The notes under the pieces were generated by a model. That model ran no database searches and was not told the DNA's origin. It saw only the letters and a list, made by a program, of their open reading frames with translations. A stretch of 64,000 bases of DNA from Bolinopsis microptera (lineage: Eukaryota > Ctenophora > Tentaculata > Lobata > Bolinopsidae). Position numbers and translations under genes: made by a program. This document shows positions 22,320-33,615 of this stretch, one piece after another. The stretch's first letter is position 1. Every line of letters starts with the position of its first letter. The stretch covers positions 15,488,837 to 15,552,836 of the forward strand of contig NC_087081.1 in NCBI RefSeq assembly GCF_026151205.1, read 5' to 3'.

Positions 22320-24309
22320 CGGGGGGTTCACCCTGATTTTTGTTGTTAAACTTGGTTACGAGATAGCAAGTGACCAACAAACTAGGACCGGTTACCGAAT
22401 TTTTGAGGGGGTCCCCGACCCCAACCGCCAAACGGTGCCTGCGGGGCAGCCACGCCCATGTTTGGTCCAAATTAGGCCCAATTTAGCCAAATACCCTGAA
22501 CATGCCCAAACCCCAGATTTTATGTGCTCTACTTGTGGTCCCCTGAACTTGTATATGAATTTTCATCGATCGAAAAAAAAATGACTGAGTTATGAGCCAA
22601 AAACTATATGCCCATATTTGGGCATACGCACCAAATTTGATCGATCTTGGCCCATAAAATGATCAAATATCAATATTTTTGAATGAAAGCAACTTTATAT
22701 GCAAGGTAAGCCTATACTACACATTCTCTATGATTATCAGCTCATTATCTACCTAACTGTGAACTCTTTGTTCAAATAATCGCAAAAAATGAACAAAATC
22801 GCCCATATCTCAGTTCGCGATATTTGCAAAGCAAAACTGATTTCGCTCAAAACAATAAAAAACTTGGCGGCTAAATTCTAAAATTTGCTTGGCATTTTTC
22901 AGAATTTGGCCGCCAAAATTTTTAAAAGGCAAACTCAAAATTCCATATTAAAACTTAAGATCGAAATGCGATTCTACGTTGATTCTGATAATTTCATGTC
23001 AAAATATCGAAACCCTATTAAGTTCTATTGTTTTGAGCGAAATCAGTTTTGCAAATATCGCGAACTGAGATATGGGCGATTTTGTTCATTTTTTGCGATT
23101 ATTTGAACACAGAGTTCACAGTTAGGTAGATAATGAGCTGATAATCATAGAGAATGTGTAGAGGTGTAGAAAAATGGGCATATATATGGGTTTTGGGCAC
23201 GTTCAGGGTATTTGGCTAAATTTGGCCTAATTTGGACCAAATATGGGCGTGGCTGCCCCGTGGGCACCGTTTGGCGGTTGGGGTCGGGGACCCCCTCAAA
23301 AGTTCGGTCACCGGTCCTATCTCGAAACCAAGTTTCACAAAAAATCAGAGGGGGGGGGGGGTTCACCCTGATTCACCCCAATAGCCAAATACCCAGAATA
23401 TGCCCAAAACCCAGGTTAGTGCTCTACTTGTAGCTAGTGCTCCCCTGAACTCGTATATGAATTTTCATCAAGATTAGACAAAAAATGACTGAGTTATGAG
23501 CCAAACACCATATGCCCATATTTGGGCATATAATATGCACGAAATTTGATTGATTTTGGCCCATAAATTAGACAAATATCAATATTTTTAAATGAAACCA
23601 ACTTTATATGGAAGGTAAGACTATACTACACATTCTCTACGATTATCAGCTCAGTATCTACCTAACTGAGCTGTGGATTCTATATTCAAATAATCGCAAA
23701 AATGAACAAAATTGTCCATATCTCAGTTCGCGATATTTGCGTAACTGATTTCGTTCAAAACAATAGAACTCAATAGGGTTTCAATATTTTTACATGAAAT
23801 TTTCAGAATCAACGTAGAATCGCATTTTGACCTTAAGTTTTGTATTGGAATTTTGAGTTAGGCCTTTAAAAAAATTTGGCGGCCAAATTCTGAATTTTGC
23901 ACTGCAAATTTGATTTTAAAGTTGGTTTCATTTAAAAATATTGATATTTGACCAATTTTGGGCCAAAATCAATCAAATTTGGTGCATGGATGCCCAAATA
24001 TGGGCATATGGTTTTTGGCTCATAGCTCAGTTATTTTTTGTCTAATCTTGATGAAAATTCATATACGAGTTCAGGGGACCACTAGCTACAAGTAGAGTAC
24101 CTAAAACCTGGGTTTTGGACACGTTCAGGGTCTTTGGCTAAATTGGGCCTAATTTGGACCAAATATGGGCGTGGCTGCCCCGCAGGCACCGTTTGGCGGT
24201 TGGGGTCCGGAACCCCCCAAAAGTTCGGCCACAGGTCTTAGTTTGTTGGTCAACTGCTATCTCGAAACCAAGTTTCACAAAAAAATTCCCCCCCCCCCCC
24301 CCCCCCCCC
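22289..24309. mobile_element. Fold-back element with poly-G / poly-C ends
   Basis: The element begins in a run of about 30 G and ends in a run of about 26 C. Internally it is built of long inverted repeats (for example 22700-22870 against 23020-23160, and blocks with GGGCGTGGCTGCCCCG and CATGCCCAAA repeated in both orientations). Left flank GAACGCTTTA and right flank TTAAGCTAGG compare with uninterrupted AACGCTTTAAGCTAGG at about 29869 and 33864, so TTA (or an eroded TTAA) was duplicated. A 3-bp TWA duplication with G-rich ends resembles PIF/Harbinger; TTAA would suggest piggyBac. No transposase is seen, so it is non-autonomous. Confidence 0.75.
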
Positions 24310-24599
24310 TTAAGCTAGGAACTCAAAATTGTCTAGACACATTTAGTTTGATATTTGAAAGAAATAAAATCTGTTGGTTACGTGGTCCCCACATTCAATC
24401 AGTGAGCTCGTCTCATATTCAAAAATGGTCATAACTCGGCTAAATCTTAAACCTTTTCTATATGAAAGCTTCAGTAAGAATAGTTGTATGCCTATAATTT
24501 CACTACCTGGCTACTTAATAAACTATATCAGTATATCTGTCAGATGAGTTCAGTTCGTATTCAACCACTTTGAATTCCTTTTAAAACTTATAATGGACC

Positions 24600-25080
24600 A
24601 TTAACAGATCGAAGTGTAGTAGAGTTCAACTACCATACTATAAGTTAAATCTTGATGCAAGCTAGTGAGGTATCTTGATGCACACAAACTACAGTGAAAT
24701 TCTGTTTTTGGACTGCCTTATTTAACTTGAACAGTGACAAATTTTAATTTAATTTAAATTTATCACAGATCATAGTAACAGACTGAAGTGTAGCACAGTT
24801 TACCTGCCACACTATAAGTTATATCTTGATGCAAGCTAGTAAGGTATCTTGATGCACGCAAACTAATGTGAAATTCGTTTTTGGACTGCCTTATTTAACC
24901 TGAACAGTGACAAATTTTAATTTAATTTAAATTTATAACAGATCATAGTAACAGACTGAAGTGTAGCACAGTTTAACTACCATACTATAAGTTGTATCTT
25001 GATGCAAGCTAGTAAGGTATCTTGATGCACGCAAACTACAGTGAAACTCTTTTTATTCAAAGATCATAGTAACAAACAGA
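24600..25080 (+). repeat. Tandem units of about 180 bp upstream of lectin copy A
   Basis: A unit containing GACTGAAGTGTAGCACAGTT, TATCTTGATGCAAGCTAGTA and AATTTTAATTTAATTTAAAT is repeated about 2.5 times. Related arrays are at 35720-35880 and 39190-39740, upstream of copies D and E, and a reverse copy is near 22010-22150. Part of the duplicated block that carries the lectin genes. Confidence 0.75.
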
Positions 25081-25570
25081 AGTGTAGCACAGTTTAACTA
25101 CACTTAAACTACAAGCTTACAAGACTACAGATATATCCTGATACAAGTAAGCAGAAAAGGAAGAATGTTGAGACCAAATATTTTGAGCACAGCTGTCCTT
25201 ATATAGCTGCTTCACTTCCAGTTCACTAACATTCAGTTCTCTTTAAAAGTTGAAGTTTTAATTTGTTTAAGACTCTGGGACGATATTTCAACAAATCTTT
25301 ATTTTTTTCATGACTCTCGCCCAGACTGTATCAATTTAAGGCACCCACTCCGTTTTTTGATTTACGATAATTATCGTGAACAAAATTAGAGTCCGGTATG
25401 TATCCAACAAATTTTAGATCTCTGTTAACATTGTTTTTTAGACACCTAAATATGCCAATTTCCGTCTTCATCAAAATTCTCTCGAAATTGACTTTTTAGT
25501 TGTTTCTGAAAACCTAGCTATCTCATTTCTCGAATATTTGGTAGCTTGTAATCAGATTAAGGAGGGGCAA

Positions 25571-25573
<3 letters not shown>

Positions 25574-25607
<34 letters not shown>
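25574..25607 (+). repeat. Poly-G tract upstream of lectin copy A
   Basis: A run of about 34 G follows GGAGGGGCAA. The same position in the duplicated blocks has G runs of about 25 (36522-36545, followed by GAGAGAGAGA) and about 30 (40255-40281). A long open frame through the tract is not a gene. Confidence 0.9.
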
Positions 25608-25608
<1 letters not shown>

Positions 25609-25794
25609 GATGATATCCGCTATAACATCGGGGCCCCCATTATACAGTCCTACCTGTAAAGATATGATCTGGGATACTCACTTCATTAGCAGGCACACAG
25701 AGGATTCAGACAAATTCTATGGACTTATTGACATTCCTACTATACCTAGTAATATTGTATTTATCATATCCATGCATATTCTTGTGGTTATTGT

Positions 25795-25930
25795 ATTAAT
25801 TGTATCTAAAGATTTTTTGCTGTCTTAGGTTTTCTTAAATTTTGTCTCAGGATTTCTTAAATTTTGTCTCAGGGTTTTTCGCTGTCTCAGAATTGCTTAA
25901 ATTTTGTCTTAGGATTTTTTGCATGTCTTA
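25795..25930 (+). repeat. 40-bp minisatellite, few copies (copy A block)
   Basis: About two to three degenerate units of AGGATTTTTCGCTGTCTC plus AGGATTTCTTAAATTTTGTCTC. The orthologous positions at 36750-37200 and 40520-40740 have about 11 and 5 units. Confidence 0.8.
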
Positions 25931-26146
25931 ACTTTTGCACCTGTGCCTCAGGAATTTTTGCAAATCTAATCCTAAGATCCGAGGCTGGGGAGGCCTTTAA
26001 AGAATTAACTTCGTGTATATGCCATAATGTGGAAATTACGGTCATTTTTCACCCTATAGAGATATCACTGATCTTCCTAAATTGAGTTATGATTTATGAC
26101 GTCCCCACTGTTTCAGTCCGACAAAATGTTTGAAACACAAATTTTT

Positions 26147-26227
26147 GAAACTGAGGTATAAACAAATTACTCTAAAAGCTGTTATTATATACTAAACTTG
26201 ACCCCATTATTTTAAAGGAATATAGAT
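26147..26227 (+). promoter_or_regulatory. Conserved proximal promoter/5' UTR of tectonin copy A
   Basis: The block GAAACTGAGGTATAAACAAA ... AAGCTGTTATTATATAC ... CCCATTATTTTAAAGGAA directly before the ATG is nearly unchanged before all five lectin copies (ends at 26227, 30378, 34383, 37519 and 41050). TATTATATAC is a plausible TATA-like element. Much of this conservation may simply reflect recent duplication. Confidence 0.5.
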
Positions 26228-27090
26228 ATGAAGTGTGTAATTGTGGTACTTGTCTGCTTTCTGATAGCAGCACATGGGCAAACAAGTAAGCAATCCGTAT
26301 CACTGTAGACTTGAATAAATTTGAAAAAATGTCTTGTAGGCAAGTCATGACGTATTTTGTATCCTTGTTTACAATGTTGGCTGTTTTGTTATAAGCCACC
26401 TTTACCTAATAATTAATCCACTCAGTTTGGCAGAATATTCCTGGACGACTTACCAAGATCTCGAAAGGAGACTCAGGAGTGTGGGGTGTCGATAAGAATG
26501 ACAACATCTACCAGCTTAAATGGACTAAAATCGCTGGTGGATTGGTACAAGTTTCATCTGGGGCATCTGTTTGGGGGGTCACCAAAACCGATGCAATCTA
26601 CAAGTACTTGGGAGACGACAAATGGCAACAGATCCCCGGAAAGCTGACAAACGTAGATGTGAGCAACAAGGATCGCGTGTGGGGAGTGGACAGAGGACGG
26701 AACATCTTCAGAAGGACTGGCGGCTCATGGCAGCGTATCGGCGGGAACCTCAAACAAATCAGTGTCGGGGAATCTGGGGTGTGGGGAGTGACTTTGGCAA
26801 ACGATATCTACTACCGAGTGGGAACGTACGGTGACGCCGACACTGCTGGAACAATCTGGATACAGGTTCCAGGAAAACTGAAATGGATTAGCTCAGGAAC
26901 GGACCTTGTTGTTGGCGTAACTGGTGAAAATGAAATCTTTTACCGCGAGGGAATGACTGCAGATAGCCCTACAGGCACAAGATGGGTAAAGGTACCTGGA
27001 AAGTTGATGCAAATCGATGTGAACAGAAAAGAAGTACTTGGAATTGACATTGGAAACTTTATCTACAGATCTCGAGTCGGAAGAAAATAA
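26228..27090 (+). CDS. Tectonin-repeat secreted lectin, copy A (intact)
   Basis: Two exons, 26228-26285 and 26426-27090, joined in phase 1 (donor GTAAGC, acceptor CCACTCAG), encode 240 residues. A signal peptide (MKCVIVVLVCFLIAAHGQT) is followed by six tectonin repeats of 30-40 residues with the signature W..I.GKL..IS......VWGV....IY. Examples are IWQNIPGRLTKIS-VWGVDKNDNIYQL and WQRIGGNLKQISV-VWGVTLANDIYY. Six such repeats form a six-bladed beta-propeller in the tachylectin-1 / fish-egg-lectin family, secreted proteins that bind bacterial surface glycans in defence or egg fluids. That role here is inference from family. First of five tandem copies, and intact. Confidence 0.9.
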
Positions 27091-29272
27091 GTTCGCTGTA
27101 TTGAAACAATTTCAAGGACTGTGGATTATTTTAAGCTCTTTGTGCATGGTATCTTTATTATTTGCGTGAAATTTAAATAACTTTTTAAAACCCCCTTGCG
27201 TAAAATGTGAATAATTCCTCAGTTTATAGATTTTCTCACCTAAGTCGTTACGCTATAAGTATAATATTTAATAAAATGGGTACAATAATCAACTTTTTTG
27301 GATTTATTCTTTGAGCTATAAAGATGATATTTTGTTAAGCTGTTTGTTCAAAATATATTTCAGTGACCATATCATTGTGTTATGAATAATTTTGCATGAT
27401 ACATCCGTCTCTTTTATTGTCAATAATTACAAAATGTTCATAATTTTGTTTTTAAGAATCTTAAAATGTTTAAAAGTTGATAATAAGTACAATGTAGAGA
27501 ATTTTCAATAAAGATCAATATCATAGATATCTCTTTTCGTTCTTGTAATTGGGTGGATAATATTTGATTATTGGGGACGAAGTGAGAGTCTCCACTCGGC
27601 ACTCAGTGTAATTAACAAGATGTTGTCGACGTTTCGGCTAAATACCTTTGTCATGGATGAAACGTTGCAATAAATTCTACATAACTGCAACACACAGTTG
27701 TTAAAATAAATCTGTTGTATAACATGAAATATCTTCAAATAGTAATTATATGTCCTGGACAAAAAGTTTGTAGTGGAATACTTTTGGGAAAAAATGTCAA
27801 CGTATTTTGACTGGGACGGACTGTCCGGACATAACGGACATCCTTTATTTAAACGGACATTAAAATGAACGCTAGGCGGCTAGTGTCTCAAACGTCAAAA
27901 TAAGGTCCGGTAAGGTATGTACGGGAACTACAAGGGCAAAGATTTTTTAAATCGTTTCTAGATAATACACATGTGAGAAACTTTAGCTGCCCCAATGGAA
28001 ATTCTTTGCTGGACTGGAGCAGCGATGCCGCATGAGCAGTCGAAGCATTCAATGACTTAGTTACATGGTTATTAATATTAGGGCACGCCCTTTCTAAGCT
28101 ATCATTACAGAGCTGACAGCTCTTTTGCAAAGAGTGTCACTCCAGATGGATAGTCCTTAATGGCAGCTCTTTAATCTTGGAAAGAATATGAACGTATAGT
28201 ATTAGTATACGTATATATATAACAAATATTAATAATGCTCCGATTGGAAAACGTACCTTAACCAACTCATGAGTTGATGTCCGTATTTCCTATGATAAAG
28301 AGCCAGGACATTTTGACATCTTGACAATCTAGTCAAATTAATTGATAATGATTGAGAGCCTCTAAGTAACTAGTCTAAGTATATTAGATTGCTTTAGCCA
28401 TTATTAGCGGCTCTAAACAAGTTATTACCTCCTCACACCGTTACAAGCCTGGACGATAGTTTAGTCAAACTCAACCGATGACCTTAGACCGAATTCTTTC
28501 TCAATGAAAGCTCCGATTAATAATCCATTATTAATATCTGTTCGGTTTTCATATACGTTACTTAATATTCTTTCAAAGATTAAAGAGCTGAAACGGAGGA
28601 CTATTCATCTGGAGTTAGAGAGTTGTTTTAGTTTAGTCCAGTGGAGGATGGTTTTAGCTCCCATGGGAGAGGTTTTTAGTCCGGCGGAACTTAGAAGAGA
28701 TTTTCAGTCCAGAATCTGAATATGAGCATCTGGACTGGTGAGTTAGTTGAAATACATACATATTCTTGTAATCTTATAATTGGAGCTATAATTGGGAAAG
28801 AATTATGTCTCAGATCACCAGTTGAGTTTGACTAAACTATCGTTCAGGTATGTAGAGGTGTGAAGAGGTAATAACTTGTTTAGAGCCAGGTAATAACCTG
28901 GCTACAGCTACCTACACTACTTAAAGGCTGTTCGAGCGTTAATATTTATCGATCAGTTCATTTGAAATGTTTAGTTTCATAAAAGCTATCAATCTACTAT
29001 ATGCTGATAAATTGAGATTAACACATTTTCTCAATAATCAGTATTTTTGGCTTTCCTGAAAATTTATTTACCACCATTAAAACCTATCTTCTCCTAGAGC
29101 TTTTATCTGTTCCATCTCAAATTTTGAAACAACAATCAAATATCGTCTTTTGGTTAAGACCTTGACGAACATTGGTGCCAAGTTACGAGGTGTTAAGTTG
29201 CAAACTGTTAAAGAATATTTAAACAAAATTTCGTTTGAAGTTTTAATTCAAAATATAATTACATTATAATAT
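27091..29272 (+). repeat. Duplicated downstream segment Y, copy 1
   Basis: About 2.2 kb directly after lectin copy A matches 31433-33615 after copy B at very high identity. It includes the 3' UTR (AATAAAATGGGTAC), a region with GCCGAAACGT on the minus strand, and an inverted-repeat element at 28409-28887. Open frames inside it are identical in both copies but have no coding signature. Copies C, D and E retain only its beginning. Confidence 0.9.
28409..28887. mobile_element. MITE with about 90-bp terminal inverted repeats, copy 1
   Basis: The left arm starts GGCTCTAAACAAGTTATTAC. The right arm ends with the matching GTAATAACTTGTTTAGAGCC. Complementarity extends through GATAGTTTAGTCAAACTCAAC on the left. 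An identical-position copy at 32754-33235 shows it predates the segment duplication. No protein is encoded. Confidence 0.65.
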
Positions 29273-29630
29273 TAAGCGGCCAGGTAGCGCAGTTGGTTAG
29301 AACGCCTGTCTTACAATCGTTAGGTTGCGAGTTCGAATCCCACTGACTGCCTGGTCGTGGGGTGAGCGTCGTCGACGTTCAGCTAAGGATCATGAATGGT
29401 ATATGCAGCCCCCCGGTCTACTCAGCCGAATACTCGAGAAATCGAGTGTGAGGGTTAAATGAGGAGATGCACATTGCAGCAAAGTCTCGGGCGAAGAAAG
29501 TATGGTACACACTACCTTAACCGTCACTGGCCAAAAAGATCCTTCGGCTTCCTGTAATTGGCTGGTTGCACTTGTGTAACAATGTGGCTGTTGGAATACA
29601 CCGAAGTAAAATAAGTGTCTTGATAAAAAA
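29273..29630 (+). mobile_element. tRNA-derived SINE (Val-like head)
   Basis: The head at about 29276-29351 has an A box (TAGCGCAGTTGG) and B box (GAGTTCGAATCCC) of an RNA polymerase III promoter, with an anticodon-loop-like CTTACAA (TAC, Val) in a degraded stem. A body of about 270 bases follows (AGCTAAGGATC ... CTCAGCCGAATACTCGAG), ending in an A-rich tail (TGATAAAAAAA). The duplicated locus near 33621 runs ATAATATGTATAGTAG without it, an exact empty site. At least an AT is shared at both junctions. It is not a functional tRNA gene. Confidence 0.8.
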
Positions 29631-30378
29631 ATGTATAGTAGTAATACAGGTTATAATATATCAAAATATCTCAAAATTGACCTTTGCCTGGGGATCTCAA
29701 CCCTTTAATAACTCACGTAATTCGTGTCAGACTAACACACAAATTTCAGAGATTATAGATATGGGTCAAACTTAGATTTCATGAAAGTTTCGTAAAATTT
29801 TATCGTTTAAAGTGGGTGTGGGTGTGGTAAGACATTCCCTCTTTTTCACTTTTGTCGTCATAAAATGAGAACGCTTTAAGCTAGGAACTAGACACATTTA
29901 AAAAAAAATTAAAATCTGTTGGATACGTGGTCCCTGCACTCAATCAGTGATCTCGTCAAATATTTTAAAATGGTCATAACTCGGCTAAATTTTAAACAAT
30001 GAACTTGGAAACCTCGTGTGTATGCCATCATGTGGAAATTGCGGTCATTTTACACACTATAGAGAGATATGACTGATCTTCCTTAATTAAGTTATGACGT
30101 CTGGATAGAAATTGCTCTAGAAACTTTTCCCCACGGTTTCAGTCCAACAAATTTTTAAGATGGTTCCTGGAACTATGTAAACCACATTCCTGAAGAGAAA
30201 CTTTTGTTACGAATTTATTCCCGGATAGTCTTTTCCCTAATAAGTCGAAATTTCTCGGTTTGGTACTTATTGAGCCCAAGTTTTGGCACACATATTTTTG
30301 AAACTGAGGCATAAACAAATTACTCTAAAAGCTGTTATTATACTAAACTTGACCCCATTATTTTAAAGGAACATAGAT

Positions 30379-31432
30379 ATGAAGTGTGTAATTGTAGTGC
30401 TTGTCTGCTTTCTGATAGAAATGGGCGTCAATGGGCATCATGGACGTCATGGGCATCACCCCCATCATGGGCGTCACCCCCATCATGGGCGTCATGGGCG
30501 TCCGCGTCCTGGGCGTCAAATACTCGAACTAGAAGAAAGAAGCCTCCAACCAAGTAAGTAATCCGTATATGTTTTCGCACTAGATAAAACGTTCACTGTA
30601 GACTTGAATAAATTTGAAAAAACTTGTTTTAGGCAAGTCGTGACGTATTTTGTATCCTTGTTTACAATGTTGGCCGTTTTTTATAAGCCAGTGCAGGGGA
30701 AGGGGGGGGGGGGCCTCATTTCCCACCTTTACCTAAAAATTAATCCACTCAGTTTGGCAGAACATTCCTGGAACATGTAACAGCATCTCGACAGGAGACT
30801 CAGGAGTATGGTGTGTCACTAGAACTGGCAACATCTATCAGCTTAATAATGATGGAAACAGCTGGACTCAAATCGCTGGTGGACTGGTACAAGTTTCATC
30901 TGGGGCATCTGTTTGGGGGGTCACCAAAGCCGATGCAATCTACAAGTACTTGGGAGACGACAAATGGCAACAGATCGCCGGAAAACTGACAAACGTAAAT
31001 GTGAGCAACAAGGATCGCGTGTGGGGAGTGGACAGAGGACGGAACATCTACAGAAGGACTGGCGGCTCATGGCAGCGTATCGGCGGGAACCTCAAACAAA
31101 TCAGTGTCGGGGAATCTGGGGTGTGGGGAGTGACTTTGGCAAACGATATCTACTACCGAGTGGGAACGTACGGTGACGCAGACACTGCTGGAACAACCTG
31201 GATACAGGTTCTAGGAAAACTGAAATGGATTAGCTCAGGAACGGACCTTGTTGTTGGCGTAACTGGTGAAAATGAAATCTTTTACCGCGAGGGAATGACT
31301 GCAGATAGCCCTACAGGCACAAGATGGGTAAAGGTACCTGGAAAGTTGATGCAAATCGATGTGAACAGAAAAGAAGTACTTGGAATTGACATCGGAAACT
31401 CTATCTACAGATCTCGAGTCGGAAGAAAATAA
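30379..31432 (+). CDS. Tectonin-repeat secreted lectin, copy B, with His-rich N-terminal block
   Basis: Two exons, 30379-30553 and 30753-31432, joined in phase 1, encode 284 residues. After the signal peptide (MKCVIVVLVCFLIEMGVNG) comes a block absent from copy A. It has GHHGRHGHHPHHGRHPHHGR repeats, then RPRPGRQ and an acidic ILELEERSLQP linker. Six tectonin repeats follow. The first (WQNIPGTCNSIS-VWCVTRTGNIYQL) has two cysteines lacking in copy A, a possible disulfide. The last four repeats are almost identical to copy A. The block could bind metal ions or act as a cationic peptide; that is inference from composition. It grew from a CATGGGCGTCAC-type minisatellite. A G-run interrupts the intron. 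Confidence 0.88.
30430..30516 (+). repeat. Coding minisatellite for the HHGRH block (copy B)
   Basis: Units of CATCATGGGCGTCACCCC and shorter variants encode the His/Gly/Arg block. Copy C (34438-34500) has fewer units and one His-to-Tyr change (CGTTAT). Copies A, D and E have none. Confidence 0.8.
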
Positions 31433-33615
31433 GTTCGCTGTATTGAAACAATTTCAAGGACTGTGGATTATTTTAAGCTCTTTGTGCATGGTATCTTTAT
31501 TATTTGCGTGAAATTTAAATAACTTTTCAAAACCCCCTTGCGTAAAATGTGAATAATTCCTCAGTTTATAGATTTTCTCACCTAAGTCGTTACGCTATAA
31601 GTATAATATTAAATAAAATGGGTACAATAATCAACTTTTTTGGATTTATTCTTTGAGCTATAAAGATGATATTTTGTTAAGTTGTTTGTTCAAAATATAT
31701 TTCAGTGACCATATCATTGTGTTATGAATAATTTTGCATGATACATCCGTCTCTTTTATTGTCAATAATTACAAAATGTTTATAATTTTGTTTTTAAGAA
31801 TCTTGAAATGTTTAAAAGTTGATAATAAGTACAATGTAGAGAATTTTCAATAAAGATCAATATCATAGATATCTCTTTTCGCTCTTGTAATTGGGTGGAT
31901 AATATTTGATTATTGGGGACGAAGTGAGAGTCTCCACTCGGCACTCAGTGTAATTAACAAGATGTTGTCGACGTTTCGGCTAAATACCTTTGTCATGGAT
32001 GAAACGTTGCAATAAATTCTACATAACTGCAACACACAGTTGTTAAAATAAATCTGTTGTATAACATGAAATATCTTCAAATAGTAATTATATGTCCTGG
32101 ACAAAAAGTTTGCAGTGGAATACTTTTGGGAAAAAATGTCAACGTATTTTGACTGGGACGGACTGTAAACGGACATCCTTTATTTAAACGGACATTAAAA
32201 TGAACGCTAGGCGGCTAGTGCCTCAAACGTCAAAATAAGGTCCGGTAAGGTATGTACGGGAACTACAAGGGCAAAGATTTTTTAAATCGTTTCTAGATAA
32301 TACACATGTGAGAAACTTTAGCTGCCCCAATGGAAATTCTTTGCTGGGCTGGAGCAGCGATGCCGCATGAGCAGTCGAAGCATTCAATGACTTAGTTACA
32401 TGGTTATTAATATTAGGGCACGCCCTTTCTAAGCTATCATTACAGAGCTGACAGCTCTTTTGCAAAGAGTGTCACTCCAGATGGATAGTCCTTAATGGCA
32501 GCTCTTTAATCTTGGAAAGAATATCAATGAACGTATAGTATTAGTATACGTATATAATAATATATAACGAATATTAATAATGCTCCGACTGGAAAACGTA
32601 CCTTAACCAACTCATGAGTTGATGTCCGTATTTCCTATGATAAAGAGCCAGGACATTTTGACATCTTGACAATCTAGTCAAATTAATTGATAATGATTGA
32701 GAGCCTCTAAGTAACTAGTCTAAGTATATTAGATTGCTTTAGCCATTATTAGCGGCTCTAAACAAGTTATTACCTCCTCACACCGTTACAAGCCTGGACG
32801 ATAGTTTAGTCAAACTCAACCGATGACCTTAGACCGAATTCTTTCTCAATGAAAGCTCCGATTAATAATCCATTATTAATATCTGTTCGGTTTTCATATA
32901 CGTTACTTAATATTCTTTCAAAGATTAAAGAGCTGAAACGGAGGACTATTCATCTGGAGTTAGAGAGTTGTTTTAGTTTAGTCCAGTGGAGGATGGTTTT
33001 AGCTCCCATGGGAGAGGTTTTTAGTCCGGCGGAACTTAGAAGAGATTTTCAGTCCAGAATCTGAATATGAGCGTCTGGACTGGTTAGTTGAAATACATAC
33101 ACATTACACATTCTTGTAATCTTATAATTGGAGCTTTAATTGGGAAAGAATTATGTCTCAGATCACCAGTTGAGTTTGACTAAACTATCGTTCAGGTTTG
33201 TGAAGGTGTGAGGAGGTAATAACTTGTTTAGAGCCAGGTTGTTTAGAGCCTGGTTACAGCTTTCTACACTACTTAAGGGGCTGTTCGAGCGTTAATATTT
33301 ATCGATCAGTTCATTTGAAATGTTTAGTTTCATAAAAGCTATCAATCTACTATATGCTGATAAATTGAGATTAACACATTTTCTCAATAATCAGTATTTT
33401 TGGCTTTCCTGAAAATGTATTTACCCCCTTTAAAACCTCTCATTTCCTAGAGCTTTTATCCGTTCCATCTCAAATTTTGAAACAACAATCAAATATCGTC
33501 TTTTGGTCAAGAACTTGACGAACATTGGTGCCAAGTTACGAGGTGTTAAGTTGCAAACTGTTAAAGAATATTTAAACAAAATTTCGTTTGAAGTTTTAAT
33601 TCAAAATATAATTAC
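31433..33615 (+). repeat. Duplicated downstream segment Y, copy 2
   Basis: Near-identical to 27091-29272 (see there). It lacks the SINE present after copy 1. A 12-base stretch (about 27828-27839 in copy 1) is missing near 32167, beside CGGACATCC. Contains the second copy of the inverted-repeat element. Confidence 0.9.
32754..33235. mobile_element. MITE with long terminal inverted repeats, copy 2
   Basis: Same element and position as 28409-28887 within the duplicated segment. Confidence 0.65.

Noticed and set aside
26571-26834. Arg/Gly-rich plus-strand frame inside the lectin exons (also at 30913 and 37915)
   Set aside because: Shadow frame of the tectonin coding sequence.
27888-28130. 80-residue minus-strand frame with several Cys, repeated at 32223
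   Set aside because: Preserved only by the recent duplication; no signal peptide, splice context or family resemblance.
28504-28719. 71-residue frame identical at 28504 and 32849
   Set aside because: Identity reflects a recent segmental duplication; the frame lies inside an inverted-repeat element and has no motif.
29276-29351. tRNA-Val gene
   Set aside because: The anticodon stem does not pair and the sequence continues into a SINE body with an A-rich tail.
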